A stretch of DNA of 13,801 nucleotides from Candidatus Auribacterota bacterium (GCA_016933315.1 JAFGBE010000166.1:1-13801); one strand, 5' to 3'. Shown: positions 7,371 through 13,801, counted from the stretch's first letter. Notes: generated from the sequence alone by a model not told the origin. Numbers and translations: made by a program.

Positions 7371-7450
7371 TTGTTTGTTATCATATATTAAAAAATAGAT
7401 TATAAAAAACTATTTTTTTTAAATAAGTTATTATAGAATATTTGCTTAAA
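7371..7450. promoter_or_regulatory. AT-rich divergent promoter region with a 9-bp inverted repeat
   Basis: Only 9 of 80 bases are G or C. On the minus strand TATAAT (7404-7399) is a perfect -10 for the DUF72 gene, though no good -35 is seen. On the plus strand TAGAAT (7434-7439) could be a -10 for the protease gene, giving a leader of only a few nucleotides. AAAAAATAG (7390-7398) and CTATTTTTT (7410-7418) form a perfect inverted repeat around the minus-strand -10. That could be an operator, a short hairpin, or only a result of base composition. Confidence 0.4.
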
Positions 7451-8149
7451 ATGGCCTGGTTTAAGAATATATGTCTTTCTTTTCTGAAAATACTGCTTGC
7501 GGTGGCGTTGACTCCGCTTGCCTGCGGCCTGTCGGTAGCCTTATACAAGTCTGTTTCCACCTATTTCGACGTCTACAGCCTGATGCCGTTTATTTTCGGT
7601 TTTTTTTCATACCTGCTTATATACGCTGTTTTCCAGCAGCCAATAAGGACTTATGTCTTTACCCATGAATTAGTCCACGTCATATGGGTTTTCCTGTTCG
7701 GCGGGAAGGTGAAAGGCTTCAAACTGCACAAAAACGGGGGAAGCGTAAAAGTCACAAAAAGTAATTTTGTCATAGAATTGGCCCCGTATTTTTTCCCTCT
7801 TTATTGTGTTCTTGTCATATTCCTGTATCTGTTCCTGGATATATTCTTTGAAATGAAACCTTACTGGAAACTGATGTCTTTTCTTGTGGGTTTTATGTGG
7901 GCCTTCCATTTTACTATCACACTTTATGTCCTTACAAAGGAACAGACGGATTTTCAGGGCCCGGGCGTGGTCCTGTCGCTTGTCATAGTGTATATATCCA
8001 ACGTGGCGATATTGTCCCTTATGCTGTGTTTTCTGTCCAAATCCACGTCATTCGAGATTTTTTTCCGGGATTCGATAAATTACAGCGTTAAAAGTTACAG
8101 TCAGTTTATCAATGCATGCAGCCAATTATTTGAAAGGACAAACTTATGA
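7451..8149 (+). CDS. M50-like integral membrane zinc metallopeptidase
   Basis: I use ATG 7451; a TTG at 7442 is in frame but offers no SD either. The product is about 232 residues and strongly hydrophobic, with about five or six membrane segments (near 7-35, 45-62, 72-88, 110-133, 142-165 and 174-197). Its key motif is THELVHVIW, with HELVH at 72-76, the HExxH zinc motif of metallopeptidases placed inside a membrane segment as in M50 (site-2-protease-like) enzymes. The following FGGKVKGFKLHKNGGSVKV and FVIELAPYFFPLY are typical of small M50-type proteins. The usual second motif (NxxPxxxxDG) is not clear; TDFQGPG (about 166-172) with its Asp is the best candidate for the third ligand. The substrate is unknown. 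The stop overlaps the next start as ATGA. Confidence 0.75.
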   Translation: MAWFKNICLSFLKILLAVALTPLACGLSVALYKSVSTYFDVYSLMPFIFGFFSYLLIYAVFQQPIRTYVFTHELVHVIWVFLFGGKVKGFKLHKNGGSVKVTKSNFVIELAPYFFPLYCVLVIFLYLFLDIFFEMKPYWKLMSFLVGFMWAFHFTITLYVLTKEQTDFQGPGVVLSLVIVYISNVAILSLMLCFLSKSTSFEIFFRDSINYSVKSYSQFINACSQLFERTNL

Positions 8150-8688
8150 GATGCAGAACATGTTTGGTTATTATCTTTATGCTGTTTTTCCTGGTTTCGG
8201 GTCAATATGTATATTCGGAGAAGAAAGTCGTTACCCTAGATGATTTAAAAAACCGTTTTGACGATAAAGATGAAGACTCAAAAGGAGCCTCCGGTTCGGA
8301 TGCGCTTACAATAAGCAGTATTTCGAAAAAGGTAGAACCCGGAGAATCCAACCGGGTGTATGTGAAATTCAGGATAAGAGCAAAGGGGTGGCATGAGGTT
8401 AAATTAAGGGTTGCGACTCTTGACAGTGAGATGAAGGTGGTGGAAGTCCTGGATAACGGGGCTGCCGACGACAAGGTTGTTTCCGGCAGCTGGATAAACG
8501 GTAACCAGCTTAAAGGCGGACATACATACGCTTTCGAATTCCCTTATACCAAGAATTACAAGTATGCCGTTGCGGAGATAACATTTGGCGAAAGAGAAGA
8601 GAAAAAAGTCATCAAAAAAGCTTCGACCTCCAAGGTCAATGTGGAGGAAATAACAATCCCTGAAGCCGGAGGAGGCCCCGGAGAGTGA
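8146..8688 (+). CDS. Exported beta-rich protein of unknown function
   Basis: The start overlaps the protease stop by 4 nt (ATGA), with AAAGGA upstream, so it is translationally coupled. The 180-residue product has a signal peptide (basic start, then LVIIFMLFFLVSG, probable cleavage after VYS at about 24) and an acidic linker (30-50). A single domain (52-150) follows with alternating hydrophobic strands: VYVKFRIRA, WHEVKLRVATLD, YAFEFPYTKNYKYAVAEITFG. This suggests an Ig-like or fibronectin-like beta-sandwich. A Lys/Glu tail ends in Gly-Gly-Gly-Pro-Gly-Glu. I do not recognise a family. Since an intramembrane protease is encoded just before it, it may be a partner or substrate, but nothing in the sequence proves this. 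GGAGGAGG near its end is the SD of the next gene. Confidence 0.7.
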   Translation: MRCRTCLVIIFMLFFLVSGQYVYSEKKVVTLDDLKNRFDDKDEDSKGASGSDALTISSISKKVEPGESNRVYVKFRIRAKGWHEVKLRVATLDSEMKVVEVLDNGAADDKVVSGSWINGNQLKGGHTYAFEFPYTKNYKYAVAEITFGEREEKKVIKKASTSKVNVEEITIPEAGGGPGE

Positions 8689-10220
8689 ATACAGGCATAG
8701 AGACACTTATCGATATTCCCCGCAGGAATGCCGGCGGGCTGATTTCCGGGACCGCGTACAGGTTCGGGAAAAGGAAGTACACCTATAAGAAACTTGACCG
8801 CTTGTCGGATGAATTTGCTTCAGGCCTGGCTGACAAGGTAGGCCTTTCAAAAGGGGACAGGATAGCGCTGATTACCGCAAACTGCCCGGAATATGTAATA
8901 AGCTTTTTCGGCATTCTTAAAACGGCCGCCTGTATCGTGCCGCTCAACAATTTCCTTGTCGCTGATGAAATAAGGTATATCCTTTCGGATTCTAAAGCCA
9001 AAGCGGTTATAACTGATATTAAATATTATGATGTTGTCAAAAAAGCTATTATGCAGATGGACAGCAAGCCCGCGATTATTGTCATAGGGAAAGGCAGTAA
9101 GGAAGACAGGGATATAAATTACAGGTCGCTTTTCAAAAGAGGGCCCTTCGAAGAAAAAAAGGTTACACCCGATGACGCGGCCGTAATAATATACACATCC
9201 GGCACTACAGGTTTTCCCAAAGGCGCTATCCTGAGCCATTATAACCTGGTTTCCAATGTTAAAGACTGCCTCGAAGTGCTTCACGTCAAAAAAAGCGACA
9301 GGTTTGTAATAATTCTTCCTTTATTCCATTCATTCACCATAACGGTCTGTATGTTGACGCCGCTTTTTGCGGGGGCTTCATTTGCTCTTCTCGAATCAGT
9401 CAGGCCTTTTCACAGGGTTATAAGGGCTATTATACTGGGCAGGGTGACCGGCTTTGTGGGGATACCGCAGATATTTCACCTGTTATCGGAGAAGAGAGTC
9501 CCTTGGCTCATAAGAAAGATATTGAAAATCAGGTTTTGCATTTCCGGGTCGGCCCCGCTGTCCGAGGAAGTGCTTAAGAATTTTGAAAAAAATACAGGCC
9601 TGCCTTTGATGGAAGGCTACGGATTGTCGGAAGCTTCCCCCGTAGTTTCCGTCAACCCTCTGCGCGGGATAAGAAAAATAGGTTCAGTAGGCCTGCCGTT
9701 AAAAAATGTCAGCATAAAAATTGTTGATGATGATGAAAAAGAATTGCCTGCGGGTGAAATAGGGGAAATCATCGTCAAGGGCCCTAATGTGATGAAAGGT
9801 TATTTGAATCTTAAGGATGAAACCGCAAAGGCCGTAAGAGGCGGCTGGCTGTTCACGGGCGATATAGGCAAGGTTGACGAAGACGGGTACCTCTATATAA
9901 TAGACAGGAAAAAAGATATGATCCTTTCCCACGGCTTGAATGTCTACCCGAGGGAAATCGAGCAGGTGTTGTATCAGCACCCCTCCATAAGAGATGCGGC
10001 TGTTGTGGGAGTGAAAGATAAGCACAGGGGAGAGAAAGCTGTAGCTTTTGTCACTTTAAAAGAAGGTTATCAGGCCAAATCCAGGGACCTGACAGCCTTC
10101 TGCAAAGGAAAATTAGCCCCTTATAAGATTCCTCATACCGTCAGGATAGAAAAAGAGCTTCCGCGGACGCCCACGGGTAAAATATTGAAAAAGGACATCA
10201 GGTCGCTGATGGAAAAATAA
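8685..10220 (+). CDS. AMP-forming acyl-CoA synthetase (long-chain fatty acid-CoA ligase-like)
   Basis: The 511-residue ANL-superfamily enzyme has all core motifs: YTSGTTGFPKG (170-180, phosphate loop), GYGLSEASP (311-319), TGD (391-393), IDRKKDMILSHGLNVYPREIE (406-426, hinge and A8), and PRTPTGKIL with the catalytic Lys499. These enzymes activate a carboxylic acid to an acyl-AMP and then to acyl-CoA. The close match to FadD-type motifs suggests a medium- or long-chain fatty acid, but the acyl pocket cannot be read from sequence with certainty. Length is typical of short FadD-like forms. The start is GTG at 8685, overlapping the previous stop (GTGA), with an excellent GGAGGAGG (8668-8675) 9 nt upstream. 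It is the third and last gene of the protease operon; the metX promoter begins 9 nt after its stop. Confidence 0.92.
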   Translation: MNTGIETLIDIPRRNAGGLISGTAYRFGKRKYTYKKLDRLSDEFASGLADKVGLSKGDRIALITANCPEYVISFFGILKTAACIVPLNNFLVADEIRYILSDSKAKAVITDIKYYDVVKKAIMQMDSKPAIIVIGKGSKEDRDINYRSLFKRGPFEEKKVTPDDAAVIIYTSGTTGFPKGAILSHYNLVSNVKDCLEVLHVKKSDRFVIILPLFHSFTITVCMLTPLFAGASFALLESVRPFHRVIRAIILGRVTGFVGIPQIFHLLSEKRVPWLIRKILKIRFCISGSAPLSEEVLKNFEKNTGLPLMEGYGLSEASPVVSVNPLRGIRKIGSVGLPLKNVSIKIVDDDEKELPAGEIGEIIVKGPNVMKGYLNLKDETAKAVRGGWLFTGDIGKVDEDGYLYIIDRKKDMILSHGLNVYPREIEQVLYQHPSIRDAAVVGVKDKHRGEKAVAFVTLKEGYQAKSRDLTAFCKGKLAPYKIPHTVRIEKELPRTPTGKILKKDIRSLMEK

Positions 10221-10228
10221 TGTTTTCG

Positions 10229-10257
10229 TTGACAAAACCCGTGTTGAGCATTATATT
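10229..10257 (+). promoter_or_regulatory. Strong sigma70 promoter of metX-metW
   Basis: TTGACA (10229-10234), a perfect -35, is followed by exactly 17 nt and TATATT (10252-10257), five of six to the -10 consensus. Transcription should start near 10264, only a few bases before the first stem of the riboswitch at 10267. Confidence 0.88.
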
Positions 10258-10266
10258 CTGTTTAAA

Positions 10267-10321
10267 GTGGTGATTTAAGCTACAACTTGCGACCACATAA
10301 AATAAGCGCTAAAGCGTAGGT
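10267..10321 (+). promoter_or_regulatory. SAM-II-type (SAM_alpha-like) riboswitch aptamer
   Basis: The layout follows SAM-II, compared from memory with the metX riboswitch of known structure. P1 is GTGGT (10267-10271) with ACCAC (10292-10296). The first loop begins GATTTAA (10272-10278), as in SAM-II. The pseudoknot forms from TTGC (10287-10290) with GC-T-AA (10308-10312), where T10310 is left out as the ligand-contacting U, and from CTAC (10280-10283) with GTAG (10316-10319), separated by a 3 by 3 internal loop as in the reference. The linker between P1 and the GCTAAA core is A-rich (ATAAAA) and 11 nt long, the same length as I recall for SAM-II. SAM-II senses S-adenosylmethionine and classically controls metX and metA. 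Its place between a strong promoter and metX, ahead of a terminator, supports the call. The related SAM-V is the main alternative. Confidence 0.88.
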
Positions 10322-10337
10322 TTAACGGCTTTTTCAG

Positions 10338-10366
10338 ACCTGGTGCTTTACGCATCAGGTTTTTTT
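10338..10366 (+). terminator. Intrinsic terminator, expression platform of the SAM riboswitch
   Basis: ACCTGGTGC (10338-10346) pairs with GCATCAGGT (10352-10360), nine pairs with one G-U, around the loop TTTAC, and is followed by a run of T to 10366. It sits between the aptamer and metX. GCTTTACGC (10345-10353), its loop and inner arms, can instead pair with GCG-C-TAAAGC (10306-10315) of the aptamer core, which would prevent the hairpin. SAM-bound aptamer should therefore give termination, and free aptamer read-through. Confidence 0.9.
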
Positions 10367-10394
10367 ATGTAAAATGTTGAAAGGCGTGAGCAAT

Positions 10395-11561
10395 ATGGAA
10401 GAAAAAGGCGGAAAACAATCAGTGGGCCTGGTAAAACCCGAGACAGTTACATTCGATTCGGTTGAATTGGAATGCGGCAGGAAACTGTCTCCTGTTGATG
10501 TCTGCTATGAGACATACGGCCGGCTTAATTCAGACAAAGATAATGCCGTGCTGGTTGCGCATGCCCTTTCGGGAGACGCCCATGCCGCCGGCCTGCATTC
10601 CGATGACGATAAAAAACCCGGCTGGTGGGATATCTTCATCGGGCCCGGAAAAGGGATAGATACAGATAAATATTTTGTTATTTGCTCTAATATAATAGGC
10701 GGGTGCAAGGGCTCGTCAGGGCCCGGTTCAATAAATAAAAAAGATAACAAACCGTATGGGACAGCTTTCCCGCCTATCACCGTGAGGGATATGGTCACTG
10801 TCCAGAAGCGCTTAATCGACCATCTGGGCATAAAGAGTATTCTGGCCGTTATAGGAGGTTCCCTCGGCGGAATGCAGGTCCTTCAATGGGCTGTGGATTA
10901 TCCCGCAGCGGTCAAATCCGCAATCGTCATAGCTTCGACCGCCAAACTCAGCGCCCAGGGCATTGCCTTCAACGCTGTGGGCAGAGAAGCTATCACTTCG
11001 GATCCCAACTGGTTCAAAGGCGATTATTATGATAAAGGGAAAAAACCCGAAAAGGGGTTAGCCATAGCGAGGATGATAGGCCATATCACCTATTTAAGCG
11101 AAGATGTTATAGAACAGAAATTCGGCCGGAAGACAAAGTCCGATAAAGACACGGACAGCGGGGATTTTCCCGCCAGGGTTGACTTTACTCAGGACGAATA
11201 TGAAATCGAGAGTTATCTGTCATACCAGGGAGACTCCTTTGTCAAACGGTTCGATGCCAATTCATATCTTTATATATCGAAAGCAATGGACGCGTTTGAC
11301 CTCTATCAGGATTACGGCAGCCTTGAAAAGGCTTTCAAAAATGTCAAATCCGGGTTCCTGGTCGTTTCTTACACGTCAGACTGGCTTTTTCCCGCATGGC
11401 AGTCAAAGGAAATAGTTAAAGCCCTGAAGGCGAACAATATTCCTGTGACTTATTACAATATAAAATCCGAAAGCGGCCATGACTCTTTCCTTGTCGAAAA
11501 GGAAATAAGCGAATTGGAAGGGGTTGTTTCTCCTTTCCTGGATAATATCAGGGGCGGATAA
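10395..11561 (+). CDS. metX: Homoserine O-acetyltransferase
   Basis: MetX transfers an acyl group (acetyl in most members) from acyl-CoA to L-homoserine, opening methionine synthesis. I use ATG 10395, with AAAGG 10 nt upstream; the in-frame ATG at 10374 directly follows the terminator T-run and has no SD. The product of 388 residues has the alpha/beta-hydrolase pattern: HALSGDAHAAG (56-66), GWWDIFIGPGKGIDT (76-90), CSNIIGGCKGSSGP (97-110), nucleophile elbow GGSLGGMQ (Ser156), Asp329 in SYTSDWLFP, and His362 in ESGHDSF. These are the catalytic triad and the family signatures. Acetyl versus succinyl preference cannot be settled by eye. The metW start overlaps the stop by 1 nt, and the SAM-responsive leader controls both. 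Confidence 0.95.
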   Translation: MEEKGGKQSVGLVKPETVTFDSVELECGRKLSPVDVCYETYGRLNSDKDNAVLVAHALSGDAHAAGLHSDDDKKPGWWDIFIGPGKGIDTDKYFVICSNIIGGCKGSSGPGSINKKDNKPYGTAFPPITVRDMVTVQKRLIDHLGIKSILAVIGGSLGGMQVLQWAVDYPAAVKSAIVIASTAKLSAQGIAFNAVGREAITSDPNWFKGDYYDKGKKPEKGLAIARMIGHITYLSEDVIEQKFGRKTKSDKDTDSGDFPARVDFTQDEYEIESYLSYQGDSFVKRFDANSYLYISKAMDAFDLYQDYGSLEKAFKNVKSGFLVVSYTSDWLFPAWQSKEIVKALKANNIPVTYYNIKSESGHDSFLVEKEISELEGVVSPFLDNIRGG

Positions 11562-12154
11562 TGGATACTTTAAGAAAAGACCATCAGATAATTGCTTCAT
11601 TGATTGACAAGGGGAGCAAGGTCCTTGACCTTGGCTGCGGAGACGGGTCTCTGCTAAAAAAACTTTCCGAGTTGAAAAACGCGAGCATCCAGGGCGTGGA
11701 AATCGACCCTGAAAAAATAAAAGAGTGTTCAAAAGCCGGTGTTCCCGTAATCCATGCCGACATCGATGAGGGTCTTTCCGATTATCCCGATAAATCGTAT
11801 GATTTTATTATCTGTTCGCAAACCTTGCAGGCTGTACATAAGCCTCAAAAAGTCCTTGATGAAATACTGAGAGTCGGCAAAAAAGGTATAGTCATTTTTC
11901 CCAATTTCGGCCACTGGAAAATACGCAAAATGCTGTTTTTCGGCGGGATAATGCCCCGGTCGAACGAACTGCCTTACAACTGGTATGATTCTCCCAATAT
12001 TCATCATCTTACTATCAGGGATTTTAAGAAATTCTGCGGTAACGAAGGTATTGTTATAGAGAAAGAATACTGTTTCAAATCCCTCGAGCAGGAAAAACCA
12101 CGTTTCCTTGCGAATTTGCTGTGTAGATATGGGATGTTTGTTATTTCCCGATAG
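11561..12154 (+). CDS. metW: MetW, methionine biosynthesis protein (class I methyltransferase fold)
   Basis: The 197-residue protein has the MetW pattern from the start (MDTLRKDHQIIASLI) and a SAM-binding motif I, KVLDLGCGDGSLL (19-31). GVEIDPEKI (45-53), DFIICSQTLQAVHKP (85-99), GKKGIVIFPNFGHWKIR (108-123) and PYNWYDSPNIHHLTIRDF (138-155) follow. Family length is about 200. MetW is encoded next to metX in many bacteria and is reported to act with MetX in homoserine acylation; its own methyltransfer activity is unproven. The ATG overlaps the metX stop (TAATG), with AGGGG just upstream, so translation is probably coupled. Confidence 0.93.
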   Translation: MDTLRKDHQIIASLIDKGSKVLDLGCGDGSLLKKLSELKNASIQGVEIDPEKIKECSKAGVPVIHADIDEGLSDYPDKSYDFIICSQTLQAVHKPQKVLDEILRVGKKGIVIFPNFGHWKIRKMLFFGGIMPRSNELPYNWYDSPNIHHLTIRDFKKFCGNEGIVIEKEYCFKSLEQEKPRFLANLLCRYGMFVISR

Positions 12155-12199
12155 AAAATGGCACTTTTTCTGATGTGAGGAAGTAAATTGTTTGATTAA

Positions 12200-12275
12200 T
12201 GGTGCCCCAACTAGGATTCGAACCTAGGACCCACTGATTAAGAGTCAGTTGCTCTGCCGACTGAGCTATTGGGGC
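12200..12275 (-). tRNA. tRNA-Lys (anticodon CUU), CCA encoded
   Basis: The 76-nt minus-strand gene folds fully: acceptor GCCCCAA/TTGGGGC, D stem GCTC/GAGC, anticodon stem ACTGA/TCAGT with loop CTCTTAA (anticodon CTT), variable loop GGGTC, T stem CTAGG/CCTAG with loop TTCGAAT, discriminator A, and encoded CCA. All stems are perfect. Confidence 0.97.
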
Positions 12276-12297
12276 ATTAGATTAGCCAAGGGACAGA

Positions 12298-12326
12298 ATT
12301 TTACATAACTGAAGTTGAAAAGACAA
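12298..12326 (-). promoter_or_regulatory. Candidate sigma70 promoter of tRNA-Lys
   Basis: On the minus strand TTGTCT (12326-12321), a 17-nt spacer and TAAAAT (12303-12298) match the consensus at four and five of six positions. The expected start near 12291 gives a 5' leader of about 15 nt before the mature tRNA end at 12275. Read-through from the rlmD gene is also possible, since no terminator is seen between them. Confidence 0.55.
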
Positions 12327-12384
12327 TAAAAAATATACGGAAATTTAAAACCGCGCCTGTCTGCCGTCGGGAAATCCAGATGTC

Positions 12385-13659
12385 CTATCTCTTCTCCAAA
12401 ATAACCAGTGTTTCCATATGCGGGGTCTGGGGAAAAAAGTCGTATGCGAAAGCCTTTTTCATTTTGTATGCGCTCATCAGTATCCCGAGGTCTCTTGTAA
12501 GTGTTGCCGGGTTGCATGATATATAGGCTATGGAGCGTGGCGGCTTCATCAGGATGTTCCTGCAGATATTCTTATCCAGCCCCTTTCTAGGCGGGTCGAC
12601 AACCAGAACAGCGGGGGATTCTTTCAGCACGGAGCCTATCAGTTTAGCGCAGTCGCCTTTGCCGATATAAAAATTCGTGATGTTATTAAGCCCCGCGTTC
12701 TTCTTCAGAAACTGTATGTTTTCCTTCGAAGATTCTACGGCTATGACCTTTGACGCTTTCTTTGCCAGCAGGATGCCGAATGTCCCGACGCCGCAGTAAA
12801 GGTCGGCGACTGTTGTCTTTTTGTCTGTCATAATTGAGTTCATCAGGTCTCCGGCAAGCATCTCCAGCATCCTGATATTCGTCTGGAAAAATGATTCGGC
12901 TCCCACCAGAAAACGCGTTTTGCCGATACGCTCTTCAATGAAATAGTCTCCTGATATGACAAGCCTGCGGTTTTTCTTCTTGCAGATGTAAATGATGCCG
13001 CTCAGGGGAAATACCTCCATCAATCCATCGAATATGCCGGAAAAATCCTTCGGTTCTTTGGGCTCGCCGCCGTAAAGCGTTAACAGCAGGCTTTTATCAT
13101 GCGAACTCTCCTTTACAACAGCTTTGTTTATAAACCGCAGTTTATTATCTTCTGCGGCCTGCAGCAGCCGGTTTAACAGCAGGTTCATGTTGTCGGAAAC
13201 GAGAAAACATTTCTCTATTTTTTCAAACTCCGCGGGCGAATCAGGCTGGTTATACGCAAGGTGCGGCGTATTGTCTTCCCATATTATGTTGATACTTATT
13301 TTATTCCTGTAATTCCATATTTCCGGCGCCGGGCGGAAGACAATATCAGGCAATTCTACTTTCAGCCGGTGGCCGAAAAAATCTTCCTTTAACTGGGCCT
13401 GCTTGATTTTTACCTGGGTATCGTATTCCATGTACTGGTAGGGGGAGCATATTTTGTAATGGGGACACCGCGGTTTTATCCTGCCGGCGGAGGGGGAAAT
13501 TACGCTCACTGTTCTTGCCTCAATAAAATTGCTTTTTTCTTTTATGGGTTTGACTTCCACCAGTTCCCCGGGCAGTCCTTCATCGGTAAAAATTATTTTA
13601 CCTCCTGTGCCGGAGAGGCTTTTCCCGGGATAAGCTATTTTTTCTATTTTAATTTGCAT
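12385..13659 (-). CDS. rlmD: RlmD/RumA-type 23S rRNA (uracil-C5)-methyltransferase
   Basis: The 424-residue SAM-dependent enzyme should methylate a uridine in RNA, U1939 of 23S rRNA if it is RlmD proper. An N-terminal TRAM domain (about 1-55) precedes a cysteine motif CPHYKICSPYQ (65-75), the linker Cys151, FFQTN (257-261), motif I ADLYCGVGTFG (285-295), DPPRKG (355-360), catalytic SCNPATLTRD (Cys382) and FPQTPHME (Glu416). RlmD normally has CGGC in the first motif; here it is CSPY, so three of four Fe-S ligands remain (C65, C71, C151). I use Met at 13659, where the TRAM domain begins, and not the longer reading from 13716. No SD exists; TATAAT lies 7 nt upstream, suggesting a leaderless mRNA. 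The exact uridine target and the RlmD, TrmA or RlmC identity remain open. Confidence 0.85.
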   Translation of the reverse strand: MQIKIEKIAYPGKSLSGTGGKIIFTDEGLPGELVEVKPIKEKSNFIEARTVSVISPSAGRIKPRCPHYKICSPYQYMEYDTQVKIKQAQLKEDFFGHRLKVELPDIVFRPAPEIWNYRNKISINIIWEDNTPHLAYNQPDSPAEFEKIEKCFLVSDNMNLLLNRLLQAAEDNKLRFINKAVVKESSHDKSLLLTLYGGEPKEPKDFSGIFDGLMEVFPLSGIIYICKKKNRRLVISGDYFIEERIGKTRFLVGAESFFQTNIRMLEMLAGDLMNSIMTDKKTTVADLYCGVGTFGILLAKKASKVIAVESSKENIQFLKKNAGLNNITNFYIGKGDCAKLIGSVLKESPAVLVVDPPRKGLDKNICRNILMKPPRSIAYISCNPATLTRDLGILMSAYKMKKAFAYDFFPQTPHMETLVILEKR

Positions 13660-13666
13660 GGCGTCA

Positions 13667-13675
13667 ATTATAGCA
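13667..13675 (-). promoter_or_regulatory. Extended -10 promoter of the rlmD-type gene
   Basis: On the minus strand TGCTATAAT (13675-13667) is a perfect extended -10 box. No good -35 is seen, which is common with TGn-TATAAT. The expected transcription start falls at or next to the ATG at 13659. Confidence 0.55.
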
Positions 13676-13782
13676 TACCGGTAAAATACTGAAATAATCA
13701 TCAGCAAAACCGCCAAATTTTCAAACCACAGATAATACTAAAGAACAACGCACAAAATATGTTATAAATTGATATAAAAAGC

Positions 13783-13789
13783 AAAGGAG
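13783..13789 (+). promoter_or_regulatory. Ribosome binding site of a gene starting past the window edge
   Basis: AAAGGAG on the plus strand stands about 12 nt before the window end, and the window ends in an A that could begin an ATG. No start codon lies within the window, so nothing can be said about the gene itself. Confidence 0.4.
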
Positions 13790-13801
13790 AGTAATATTTA
13801 A

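Noticed and set aside
10374..10394. In-frame ATG at 10374 as the metX start
   Set aside because: It follows the terminator T-run directly, has no SD, and adds residues not typical of MetX; ATG 10395 has AAAGG at a workable distance.
12155..12199. Terminator after metW or after tRNA-Lys
   Set aside because: AGAAA/TTTCT near 12154-12172 is too weak a stem and has no proper T-run; I cannot support a terminator on either strand here.
13660..13716. N-terminal extension of the rlmD-type protein from 13716
   Set aside because: The extension covers the extended -10 promoter, is hydrophobic and unlike the family; the TRAM domain begins at the Met at 13659.

Overview
The window is a gene-dense piece of a bacterial chromosome. 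Gaps are short, SD motifs are often good, and sigma70-type promoters are recognisable. No phage, insertion-sequence or CRISPR array signal is visible. The mixture is a TGS-fused uridine-kinase-like protein, a DUF72 protein, a divergent altronate-oxidoreductase homologue, an M50-like membrane protease, metX-metW, and a CGGC-less RlmD homologue. With the AT-leaning, AAA/GAA-rich coding, it suggests an uncultured lineage such as Omnitrophota or a relative. That placement is inference and weak, because there is no rRNA or phylogenetic marker.

Layout. 2-463: C-terminal part of a secreted beta-sandwich (carbohydrate-binding-like) protein, ending at a 13-bp bidirectional terminator. 520-2184 (-): TGS/tRNA-synthetase-like/uridine-kinase fusion, divergent from 2320-3213 (+), a Cas4-like PD-(D/E)XK nuclease with four cysteines placed for an Fe-S cluster. 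3342-3674 (+) and 3678-4040 (-): two small exported proteins, the second with a BON domain, meeting tail to tail 3 nt apart. 4141-5565 and 5568-6497 (+): a UxaB-like oxidoreductase homologue with an altered catalytic motif, followed by a TPR protein with three evenly spaced repeats. 6492-7370 (-): DUF72 protein. 7451-10220 (+): a tightly coupled trio (HExxH membrane protease, exported beta-rich protein, acyl-CoA synthetase) joined by 4-nt overlaps.

10229-12154 (+) is the best-resolved region. A TTGACA-N17-TATATT promoter is followed at once by an aptamer that matches the SAM-II fold almost position for position, then by an intrinsic terminator, then by metX and metW. The aptamer core (10306-10315) can also pair with the terminator loop and arm (10345-10353). 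The leader therefore looks like a complete SAM-responsive attenuator for methionine synthesis: SAM favours the aptamer and so the terminator, and its absence favours an antiterminator.

12200-12275 (-): tRNA-Lys(CUU) with encoded CCA and its own candidate promoter. 12385-13659 (-): RlmD-type rRNA m5U methyltransferase, possibly read from a leaderless transcript. The last 140 bases hold only the upstream region and SD of a gene starting beyond the window.

The strongest items for follow-up are the SAM-II-type attenuator in what seems not to be an alphaproteobacterium, the UxaB-like protein lacking the catalytic Asn and His, and the protease/exported protein/acyl-CoA ligase operon.
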